A stretch of 5,162 nucleotides of DNA from assembly GCA_015493405.1 (NCBI GenBank), contig WGDF01000356.1, forward strand, positions 1-5,162, written 5' to 3'. Below the pieces are notes generated by a model. That model was not told the origin of the DNA. It saw only the letters and a list, made by a program, of their open reading frames with translations, and did no database searches. The stretch comes from Flavobacteriaceae bacterium. GTDB taxonomy: Bacteria; Bacteroidota; Bacteroidia; Flavobacteriales; Flavobacteriaceae. Shown here piece by piece: positions 1 through 5,162 of this stretch. The position numbers and the translations under genes are program-made. The stretch's first letter is position 1. The number at the start of each line of letters is the position of its first letter.

Positions 1-1
1 A

Positions 2-1075
2 TCAATTTTTGCCGACAATCGTTTTGACGGGGCACGTTTAAATCATTTCACACAAGTCAATGACAGCACTTACCAAGCCCTGATTGCCCCTGAAAATACA
101 CCTATAAATCACAGCCCTTGGTATGCTTTCAAAATTTGGAGCCCCCAATCGGACAGCATTTATATCCAACTCAAATATGTCCATGCCAAACACCGCTATG
201 ATCCTAAAATCAGTAGGGACAGAAAAAATTGGAAAGCCGTTACTAAATTTATTTACAATACCGACTCTACTGCGGTCACTTTTAAACTGCCGGTTTCAAC
301 CCAACCCGAATGGGTAGCCGCTCAAAAAATCATCAATTCGGCCGATACCCGAAAATGGATAGAAAGTTTAAAAGAAAACCCCTTGATTTATGATGCTGTC
401 AGCCTAGGTAAAAGTGTCCTAAACAAAGACATTCCATTTTTTAAAATAGGCACGGGCACTACATCCGACAAAAAAATTATCGTTTTACTCAGCCGCCAAC
501 ATCCGCCTGAAGTAACCGGATTTATGGCCTTGCAATCTTTTGTGAATGAATTATTGCAAAGCAATCCGCTAACCCGAGCTTTTTATAAAAAATACGAAGT
601 CTGGGTCTGTCCGCTCATCAATCCCGACGGGGTAGATTTAGGCCATTGGCGACACAATGCCCATGGCGTTGACCTCAATCGGGACTGGGCGGTCTATAAC
701 CAACCCGAAACTCGTGCCGTAACCGGATTTTTGATTAACGAATTGGCCAAACATCGCAATAAACTCATTCTCGGAATTGATTTTCATGCCACTTTTAAAG
801 ATGTTTATTATGTATTTAATGATAGTTTTCATACCATTCTCCCCGATTTTAACAAATATTGGACTACAGCCATAGACCATGCCGTTTATCCCTTTCATAC
901 CAAAATCAGTCCGTTCGGCGCTACACAAGCTATTTCTAAAAACTGGTTTTACAAACAATTTAAAGCCGAAGGTATAACCTATGAGGTCGGTGACAAAACA
1001 CCCGAAAAAATGATTGCCAAAAAAGCTGCAATTGCCGCGGACAATATGATGAGTCTTCTTATTTACAAAAAATAA
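2..1075 (+). CDS. M14-family zinc carboxypeptidase, 5' end missing
   Basis: Metallo-carboxypeptidase predicted to remove C-terminal residues from peptides using one zinc ion. The frame is open from base 2 to a TAA at 1073-1075, giving 357 visible residues, so the gene starts outside the window. An internal TTG at 383 is not the start. Visible residues 1-125 form a beta-rich N-terminal domain with a PWYAFKIWS motif, like the domain preceding the catalytic domain in cytosolic-carboxypeptidase-like M14 proteins. The catalytic domain follows. Zinc ligands are H167 and E170 (HPPE) and H262 (DFH). R217 (HWRHN) and N226-R227 (GVDLNRDW) should bind the substrate carboxylate, and E328 (TYEVGD) is the general base. 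All core residues are present, so it should be active. Bacteroidetes relatives usually carry a short signal peptide just before this point, so secretion to the periplasm is likely but not seen. By eye, the position matching CPA Tyr248 is Gly. It sits 112 bases before rocD and is probably transcribed separately. The family call is firm; the substrate is unknown. Confidence 0.9.
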   Translation, partial: SIFADNRFDGARLNHFTQVNDSTYQALIAPENTPINHSPWYAFKIWSPQSDSIYIQLKYVHAKHRYDPKISRDRKNWKAVTKFIYNTDSTAVTFKLPVSTQPEWVAAQKIINSADTRKWIESLKENPLIYDAVSLGKSVLNKDIPFFKIGTGTTSDKKIIVLLSRQHPPEVTGFMALQSFVNELLQSNPLTRAFYKKYEVWVCPLINPDGVDLGHWRHNAHGVDLNRDWAVYNQPETRAVTGFLINELAKHRNKLILGIDFHATFKDVYYVFNDSFHTILPDFNKYWTTAIDHAVYPFHTKISPFGATQAISKNWFYKQFKAEGITYEVGDKTPEKMIAKKAAIAADNMMSLLIYKK

Positions 1076-1159
1076 ACTGAAATTTATTTCAAAGTACCAA
1101 ACTGAAAAATAAATCTGATAAAATTTCCTTAAAATCAGTAAAAAATTCTAACAAATTCT

Positions 1160-1167
1160 TATTTTTG
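1160..1167 (+). promoter_or_regulatory. Putative -7 element (TATTTTTG) of the rocD promoter
   Basis: TATTTTTG matches the Bacteroidetes primary-sigma -7 consensus TAnnTTTG. It lies 20 bases before the rocD ATG, which would give a very short leader of about 10-15 bases. No clear TTG/TTTG -33 box is visible at the usual distance upstream, so the assignment rests on the -7 match and the location alone. The rest of the 1076-1187 gap is AT-rich, with no convincing terminator or riboswitch. Confidence 0.4.
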
Positions 1168-1187
1168 AGTTCTAAAAATTACGAAAA

Positions 1188-2447
1188 ATGAATGTAAGCA
1201 TAAAACCCTCATTAACCAAAACACAAGCAATTGCTTATGAAGAGCGCTATGGTGCACACAATTATCATCCCCTACCCGTTGTTTTAACCAAAGGCAAAGG
1301 TGTTTATGTCTGGGATGTTGACGGTAAAAAATATTTCGATTTTCTATCGGCTTATTCAGCGGTTAATCAAGGACACAGTCATCCTAAAATTGTAAATGCT
1401 TTAAAAGAACAAGCCGAAAGGCTGGCTTTAACATCTCGTGCATTTTATAATGATAAATTAGGCCTGTATGAAAAATTCGCAACCGAATATTTCGGATTTG
1501 ACAAACTTTTACCGATGAATACCGGTGCCGAAGCTGTCGAAACAGCTATTAAACTGGCCCGAAAATGGGCTTATGAAAAAAAAGGGATTCCCGAAAATAC
1601 AGCAAACATCATTGTAGCTAAAGGAAATTTTCATGGCCGCACAACCACCATTGTTTCTTTTTCAAATGACCCCGAAGCCCGTGATCATTTCGGCCCCTAC
1701 ACCCCCGGATTTACAAAAATTCCTTATGACGATTTAGAAGCGCTCGAAACCGCCATCAAAGCCAACCCGAATACCATCGCCTTTTTGGTGGAACCTATTC
1801 AAGGAGAAGCCGGTGTTTACGTTCCCAGTGAAGGCTATTTAAAAGGCGCTAAAACAATTTGCGAAAAATACGGTTGTCTTTTTATAGCCGACGAAGTACA
1901 AACCGGTATTGCGCGCACCGGTAAACTCTTGGCAGTTGACCACGAAAATGTCACTCCCGATATTTTAATTCTCGGAAAAGCAATGTCAGGCGGGGTTTAT
2001 CCTGTTTCTGCCGTCTTAGCCAATGACGACATTATGCTGAGCATTAAACCCGGACAACATGGTTCAACCTTTGGAGGGAACCCCATAGCCGCTAATGTAG
2101 CTATAGCTGCTCTGACAGTGGTCAAAGAAGAAAAATTGGCTGAAAATGCTGCTAAAATGGGAAAAATCTTCCGTGAAGAAATGCAAAAAGTAGTCGATAA
2201 CTCTAAATTTGTTAAAAAAGTAAGGGGTAAAGGATTGCTCAATGCTGTTATTATTAATGATACTGAAGAAAGCGATACTGCTTGGAATATTTGTCTCAAA
2301 TTGGCAGATAATGGCTTGCTGGCCAAGCCGACGCATGGCAATATTATTCGTTTTGCACCACCTTTAGTTATCAATGAAACACAATTGCGCGAAGCACTTG
2401 ATATCATCAAAAAATCTATTGCTGAATATGAGCAAGAAAACCTTTAA
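1188..2447 (+). CDS. rocD: Ornithine aminotransferase (ornithine--oxo-acid transaminase)
   Basis: PLP-dependent cytosolic enzyme (EC 2.6.1.13) transferring the delta-amino group of L-ornithine to 2-oxoglutarate, giving glutamate-5-semialdehyde and glutamate and so linking arginine/ornithine catabolism to proline and glutamate. The 419 residues match the family length. K264 in LGKAMSGG is the PLP Schiff-base lysine, and D235 in ADEVQTG should pair with the pyridine nitrogen. The residues that set ornithine specificity in human OAT (Tyr55, Tyr85, Arg180, Glu235) have counterparts at Y26 (HNYHPLP), Y56 ([10 protein letters not shown]), R151 (FHGRT) and E207 (QGEAGV). Other OAT signatures are [24 protein letters not shown] and [17 protein letters not shown]. 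This pattern separates it from acetylornithine and GABA aminotransferases. The ATG at 1188 gives the normal N-terminus and follows an A-rich tract with no Shine-Dalgarno, as is usual in Bacteroidetes. It is the first gene of a likely three-gene operon, and its last 20 bases overlap the next gene. Confidence 0.96.
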   Translation: MNVSIKPSLTKTQAIAYEERYGAHNYHPLPVVLTKGKGVYVWDVDGKKYFDFLSAYSAVNQGHSHPKIVNALKEQAERLALTSRAFYNDKLGLYEKFATEYFGFDKLLPMNTGAEAVETAIKLARKWAYEKKGIPENTANIIVAKGNFHGRTTTIVSFSNDPEARDHFGPYTPGFTKIPYDDLEALETAIKANPNTIAFLVEPIQGEAGVYVPSEGYLKGAKTICEKYGCLFIADEVQTGIARTGKLLAVDHENVTPDILILGKAMSGGVYPVSAVLANDDIMLSIKPGQHGSTFGGNPIAANVAIAALTVVKEEKLAENAAKMGKIFREEMQKVVDNSKFVKKVRGKGLLNAVIINDTEESDTAWNICLKLADNGLLAKPTHGNIIRFAPPLVINETQLREALDIIKKSIAEYEQENL

Positions 2448-2748
2448 TACACCCAAAAGAGCCCAATTTATTTATTTTCTCCTGATATTCATATCAGGAG
2501 GGGCGCTTTTTTTTATCAAAACACAAGCCGAAGACCAACAAAATTTTTGGCTGATGATTTTTCTGCTGATTGTTTTAATGTATAGTTTGATGAAATCGAC
2601 CAAAAATTGGGCTTATGATAATCCCAAACCCAAGGAAGGGGAAGAAGAGGCAGAAAAATTGGTATATAAAGATAAGCAAATCCCTACTTTAGAGGATATG
2701 ACCAAAAATATCAAAAAATCCAAAGAGAAGCCTACCGATCAAAAATGA
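2428..2748 (+). CDS. Small two-helix membrane protein of unknown function
   Basis: I do not recognise a named family. The 106-residue product has a basic N-terminus (MSKKTF..., K10, R11), a hydrophobic helix at about residues 13-30, a short acidic loop (AEDQQ), a second helix at about 40-55, and then a highly charged tail of about 50 residues rich in Lys and Glu. By the positive-inside rule, both ends should face the cytoplasm, with a tight periplasmic turn between the helices. The start at 2428 is preferred over an in-frame ATG at 2374, because the latter would add a non-hydrophobic stretch encoded entirely within rocD. The chosen start still overlaps rocD by 20 bases. The stop is TGA in an ATGA overlap with the Smr gene. 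Both junctions imply translational coupling, so it is very likely expressed with rocD and the Smr protein. A scaffold or anchor role for the tail is only a guess. Confidence 0.8.
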   Translation: MSKKTFNTPKRAQFIYFLLIFISGGALFFIKTQAEDQQNFWLMIFLLIVLMYSLMKSTKNWAYDNPKPKEGEEEAEKLVYKDKQIPTLEDMTKNIKKSKEKPTDQK

Positions 2749-3245
2749 AAATCGGTGATGTTATAGCAGTCATTGATGATGATTTGGAAGGAACTGTAAC
2801 CAACATCATACAAGACGAAGTCTATTTTGAAACTTCAGAAGGTTTTTCTTATCGTTATCCTAAAAAAAAGGTGGTCGTTATTTCACAAGAATTGGGGGCC
2901 CAACTGTATGGAACACCGGTCAAATCAAAAGATTTTAAAACTTCAAATATCCGTGCTAAAGCATCAGAAAAAACACCGGTTTTTGATTTGCACATCGAAA
3001 AAATCCTGACGAAGCATCAACATTTGAGTCCGGGACATAAATTGGACCTTCAATTAAAAGAAGTACAAAATATTTTGCACAAAATAAGCCGACAACACTA
3101 TAAAGAATTTGTACTCATACACGGACAAGGTAAAGGTGTGCTCCGCCACGAAATTGAAAAATTGCTCCACCAAAAAGGCTTTGCTTACAGCGATGCTTCT
3201 TACCGGAAATACGGACAAGGAGCTATACTCGTTTTAAAAAATTAG
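2745..3245 (+). CDS. Smr-domain protein with N-terminal SH3/KOW-like domain (DUF2027-like)
   Basis: 166-residue soluble protein predicted to act on nucleic acid. Residues 1-47 ([10 protein letters not shown]..., EGTVTNI, ending KKVVVI) look like a small beta-barrel resembling the first part of Bacteroidetes DUF2027 proteins and, more distantly, the KOW domain before the Smr domain in MutS2. Residues 48-78 are a linker. Residues 79-164 are the Smr domain: D81 and H83 in the VFDLH motif, IHGQGKG at 125-131, R134, and the closing YSDASYRKYGQGA motif at about 148-160. In studied Smr proteins the DxH and HGxG motifs contribute to endonuclease or nucleic-acid-binding activity; in SmrB and MutS2 this is linked to stalled or collided ribosomes. 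Both motifs are intact here. The protein is much shorter than usual DUF2027-Smr proteins as I recall them, and seems to lack the middle segment. Its ATG overlaps the preceding TGA (ATGA), so translation is coupled. The physiological target is unknown. Confidence 0.88.
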   Translation: MKIGDVIAVIDDDLEGTVTNIIQDEVYFETSEGFSYRYPKKKVVVISQELGAQLYGTPVKSKDFKTSNIRAKASEKTPVFDLHIEKILTKHQHLSPGHKLDLQLKEVQNILHKISRQHYKEFVLIHGQGKGVLRHEIEKLLHQKGFAYSDASYRKYGQGAILVLKN

Positions 3246-3257
3246 TGCCAAACCGAT
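3246..3257. other. 12-base junction between convergent operons, no terminator seen
   Basis: The rightward Smr gene ends with TAG at 3243-3245 and the leftward SDR gene ends with TAA on the complement of 3258-3260. The 12 bases between them (TGCCAAACCGAT) contain no inverted repeat or T-tract. Termination of each operon must therefore occur inside the opposite gene or by a factor-dependent mechanism, so the transcripts probably overlap at their 3' ends. Confidence 0.7.
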
Positions 3258-4241
3258 TTATTCTCTATTCCTATACCACGCCACTGTTTTTTGTACCGCT
3301 TCGTCTAAACCGGTTTGTGGCTTGTAATCAAAATAATCTTGAAGTTTGCGGATGCTAAAATGATAATCTTTTCCCCCGTTATTGATTCGGTAAGGCGTTA
3401 AAAAAGGTTCGGATTTCAATCCCAAAACTTTATGCACCTCATAATAAATTTTTGCTACCGGGTATGCCACACTATAGGGAATGGAAGCTTTAGGCAATTT
3501 TATTTGCATCGCATCTGCCAATTTGGTATTGAAAGTATGCCAATCAATATCCAAGCCATCCGTAGCAATAAAGGCTTGCCCGTCGGCTTTATCTTCCCTA
3601 CTGACCAAGGTAATAATGTCAATTAAATTATCTATAAAAACCGGACAAGTTTTACTACGTCCTTTACCGACTTCCATAAATTTACCGGTCTCCATCGCTT
3701 CTAAATATTTGAGCATAAAAGTGCGGTCATTAACGCCATACACATTACCGGGGCGAACCGCCGTAATTTTTAAATCCGTTTGATTTTGAAAATCCCAAAG
3801 CCATTGTTCCGCCTTGTATTTGGTCTGTGCATACGGAATCAAATTTTTGGCTACCGGAGAAGTTTCCGTCATATTGACTTTGCCAAAGCCATGAAAGGCA
3901 ACGGTACTGATATAAACCATTTTGGATACGCCTGCAGCTGATGCCACTTGAGCGACATTTTTGGTGCCGGTAAAATTGACTTTTTCAAACCACTCGTAAG
4001 CACCCCAATCTGCAGCCAAACCGGCGACATGGAAAACCAAATCTACACCTTGCATCGCCGTTTGCAAACTATCCGTATCATTGATGTCGCCATACATTAT
4101 TTCGGTGTGCAAACCGTTTAAAAAACTTAAATCGGAAGTTTTTCTGACCAAACTATGCACTTCATTACCTTCGGATAACAAACGTTTAACGAGATTGCTG
4201 CCTATAAAACCATTGGCGCCGGTAACTAATATTTTTTTCAT
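3258..4241 (-). CDS. NAD(P)-dependent epimerase/dehydratase family protein (extended SDR, 3beta-HSD/DFR-like)
   Basis: 327-residue extended short-chain dehydrogenase/reductase. The N-terminal Rossmann fold carries TGANGFIG (residues 7-14). A basic pair at the end of the second strand (LVRK, R33-K34) suggests NADPH rather than NADH. HVAGLAADWG follows at 71-80. The catalytic residues are S112 or T113 (YISTVAFHG), Y137 and K141 (YAQTK). RPGNVYG (163-169) and the TCPVFIDNLID segment (198-208) are typical of the 3beta-hydroxysteroid dehydrogenase/dihydroflavonol reductase-like and OleD-like branches, not of sugar-nucleotide epimerases. The C-terminal region (about 253-275) is hydrophobic and aromatic and may touch the membrane. 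It is most likely an oxidoreductase for a hydrophobic hydroxy or keto substrate; the exact substrate cannot be read from sequence. The ATG at 4241 places the Rossmann motif at the normal distance. A longer frame to 4325 would overlap the upstream gene and add an unrelated 28-residue extension. It starts 14 bases after the CPBP gene and is the last gene of the leftward operon. Confidence 0.9.
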   Translation of the reverse strand: MKKILVTGANGFIGSNLVKRLLSEGNEVHSLVRKTSDLSFLNGLHTEIMYGDINDTDSLQTAMQGVDLVFHVAGLAADWGAYEWFEKVNFTGTKNVAQVASAAGVSKMVYISTVAFHGFGKVNMTETSPVAKNLIPYAQTKYKAEQWLWDFQNQTDLKITAVRPGNVYGVNDRTFMLKYLEAMETGKFMEVGKGRSKTCPVFIDNLIDIITLVSREDKADGQAFIATDGLDIDWHTFNTKLADAMQIKLPKASIPYSVAYPVAKIYYEVHKVLGLKSEPFLTPYRINNGGKDYHFSIRKLQDYFDYKPQTGLDEAVQKTVAWYRNRE

Positions 4242-4255
4242 AAGAATCTTTAAAT

Positions 4256-4960
4256 CTAAACTTGATAAATAATGAATAAATCGGTCAACACCCCAATCAA
4301 AGCATGTAAAATCAATACATACCAAATAGAACGGGTGCGCAGTGCAATCAATCCGAAAATAACACCGACGATAATAGCGCCGATAATTTCGCCTTCGGGT
4401 TTACCGATATGCACTAAACAAGACGAGATGGTTTGAATTAATATGGCATTAAAGGCACCAAACCGACTTTTTAAGCCAAATAACAATACACCCCTGAAAT
4501 AAAATTCCCAAGCGATATAATAGAAAATTACATAAGCCAATTCGTAAAAAATAAGATGGCTGCGATCTTGCAATAATGATTTTGCCAAAGGATATTCGGA
4601 GCGCACATCAGGCATTTTGGCCGCAAAATAAATAGCGATAAAAATAACAGGAATCAAAACAGCCAAAATCTTTAGACCGGTTTTGTAATCTCCCAAACCG
4701 AAACCGAAATCTTTCAAACTTTTGCGCATAGCAAATCTCACATACAAAGCCGGTAAGACAAAAAATAAACCGAAAAACCGGATAAACTGATTGACACTTA
4801 GGTTTTGATCGGGCAAAAATCCAAAATCAAAATCGGGCTTAAAAAACCCGGGATACGCATGATATCTGTATACGGTCAATAAAACAGGCGCACTAAGAAG
4901 CAAGACATACGTGTGTATATCGCGCCAATCAAAATCTATTTGTTTTAATAATTTTTTCAT
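4256..4960 (-). CDS. CPBP-family intramembrane protease-like protein (CAAX protease/bacteriocin-processing type)
   Basis: 234-residue polytopic membrane protein with hydrophobic segments at about 17-32, 58-77, 95-114, 137-162, 170-184, 192-208 and 212-232. The conserved CPBP (Abi/Rce1-like) motifs lie in the C-terminal half. Motif 1 is WEFYFRG at 151-157, with E152 and R156 kept but Trp where the first Glu of the usual EExxxR stands. The histidine of motif 2 is H184 (SCLVHIG), and a third-motif histidine is H219 (LILHAL). In characterised relatives these residues form a glutamate/histidine intramembrane active site for proteolysis. Single-Glu versions occur in the family, so activity is possible but not assured. 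The ATG at 4960 follows an A-rich tract 12 bases after the PAP2 stop, and the SDR gene starts 14 bases after its TAG, so it is the middle gene of an operon. The substrate is unknown. The neighbours do not suggest a bacteriocin or phage-defence role. Confidence 0.85.
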   Translation of the reverse strand: MKKLLKQIDFDWRDIHTYVLLLSAPVLLTVYRYHAYPGFFKPDFDFGFLPDQNLSVNQFIRFFGLFFVLPALYVRFAMRKSLKDFGFGLGDYKTGLKILAVLIPVIFIAIYFAAKMPDVRSEYPLAKSLLQDRSHLIFYELAYVIFYYIAWEFYFRGVLLFGLKSRFGAFNAILIQTISSCLVHIGKPEGEIIGAIIVGVIFGLIALRTRSIWYVLILHALIGVLTDLFIIYQV

Positions 4961-4972
4961 TTTTTGTATAAT

Positions 4973-5162
4973 TTATCGTCCGGAAATAAATGGCACAAAA
5001 TATTTTTGATATAATTTATCATAATATTTTTCAGTTATAAAATAGGCAATTAAAACCCAAATGGTGCCCCCGATCATATCAATAAAATAATGATAACGAC
5101 AATAAATCAAAGATATTAAAATTCCGATAAGCACCGGCACAAAAAACCACAACCATTTTTTG
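4973..5162 (-). CDS. PAP2-superfamily membrane protein, C-terminal fragment (inositolphosphotransferase/phosphatase-like)
   Basis: The last 62 codons of a leftward gene that enters from beyond the right edge (first full codon at 5161, TAA stop on the complement of 4973-4975). The fragment starts with a hydrophobic helix (KKWLWFFVPVLIG...), followed by SLIYCRYHYFIDMIGG at visible residues 17-32. This fits the third PAP2 phosphatase motif, S-x6-H-x3-D, with S17, H24 and D28. H24 would be the catalytic histidine that attacks the phosphoryl group. The usual Arg after the Ser is replaced by Leu, while R22 sits two residues before the His. The YxRYHYxxD form resembles inositol-phosphorylceramide-synthase-like (AUR1-type) members more than diphosphate phosphatases. 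A further helix (TIWVLIAYFI) and a short cytoplasmic tail ending in SGR complete the protein. It is too short for normal gene calling here and lacks motifs 1 and 2, so the exact reaction is open. It lies 12 bases before the CPBP gene in the same operon. Confidence 0.78.
   Translation of the reverse strand, partial: KKWLWFFVPVLIGILISLIYCRYHYFIDMIGGTIWVLIAYFITEKYYDKLYQKYFVPFISGR

Noticed and set aside
383..1075. M14 gene starting at the TTG codon at 383
   Set aside because: The frame is open and protein-like back to base 2, including the conserved N-terminal domain, so the TTG is an internal Leu codon.
1078..1091. Inverted repeat TGAAAT-TT-ATTTCA just after the M14 stop, as a terminator
   Set aside because: The stem is six A/T-rich pairs with a two-base loop and no following T-run, so it is too weak to call a terminator and is expected by chance in AT-rich DNA.
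1997..2410. Minus-strand 137-residue open frame inside rocD, and a similar one at 638-958 inside the M14 gene
   Set aside because: Both lie opposite well-conserved coding sequence, match no recognisable family, and are expected as codon-bias shadows.
2374..2427. Upstream ATG extending the small membrane protein by 18 residues
   Set aside because: The extension lies wholly in rocD coding sequence and reads [12 protein letters not shown]..., which looks like out-of-frame translation. The ATG at 2428 gives a typical basic N-terminus before the first helix.
3307..3316. Perfect palindrome AAACCGGTTT inside the SDR gene
   Set aside because: It encodes the conserved-looking QTGL stretch of the C-terminus, and the ACCGGT core recurs in several other coding spots, so it is not a convincing operator or terminator.
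4242..4325. 28-residue N-terminal extension of the SDR
   Set aside because: It overlaps the CPBP gene's 3' end out of frame, and the Rossmann TGANGFIG motif is correctly placed from the ATG at 4241.
4256..4960. CPBP (Abi-type) gene as part of a phage-defence or bacteriocin-immunity system
   Set aside because: The neighbours are PAP2 and SDR metabolic-type genes in one operon. No bacteriocin precursor, transporter, toxin or nuclease partner is present.

Overview
The window looks like chromosomal DNA of a Bacteroidetes (Flavobacteriia-type) bacterium. The evidence is an AT-rich sequence, start codons preceded by A-rich tracts rather than Shine-Dalgarno sequences, a TAnnTTTG-type promoter element upstream of the second gene, and gene families in their Bacteroidetes form (secreted-type M14 peptidase, ornithine aminotransferase, DUF2027-like Smr protein). 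This assignment is an inference. There is no rRNA, tRNA, CRISPR array, insertion sequence or phage gene in the window.

The left half reads rightward. It opens inside an M14 zinc carboxypeptidase whose 5' end lies before base 1. After a 112-base gap carrying a likely promoter comes ornithine aminotransferase (rocD). Two small genes follow with no gap: a two-helix membrane protein of unknown function, which starts inside the 3' end of rocD, and a compact Smr-domain protein, whose ATG overlaps the preceding TGA as ATGA. These three genes look like one translationally coupled transcript.

The right half reads leftward and converges on the first half with only 12 bases between the facing stop codons. 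In transcription order it holds the last 62 residues of a PAP2-superfamily membrane phosphatase/phosphotransferase (cut by the window end), a CPBP-type intramembrane protease-like protein, and an extended short-chain dehydrogenase of the 3beta-HSD/DFR-like group. The gaps are 12 and 14 bases, so this is also an operon, and its promoter lies beyond the right edge.

RocD is a well-understood enzyme: ornithine plus 2-oxoglutarate to glutamate semialdehyde plus glutamate. The Smr protein is predicted to act on nucleic acid or ribosomes. The leftward operon combines a PAP2 C-terminus resembling inositol-phosphorylceramide-synthase-type enzymes with a membrane-leaning SDR, which makes membrane lipid (possibly sphingolipid) modification a reasonable but unproven hypothesis. 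I do not see a clear defence or mobile system. The most interesting leads are the putative lipid cassette, the minimal SH3/KOW-like plus Smr protein, and the small membrane protein coupled to it.
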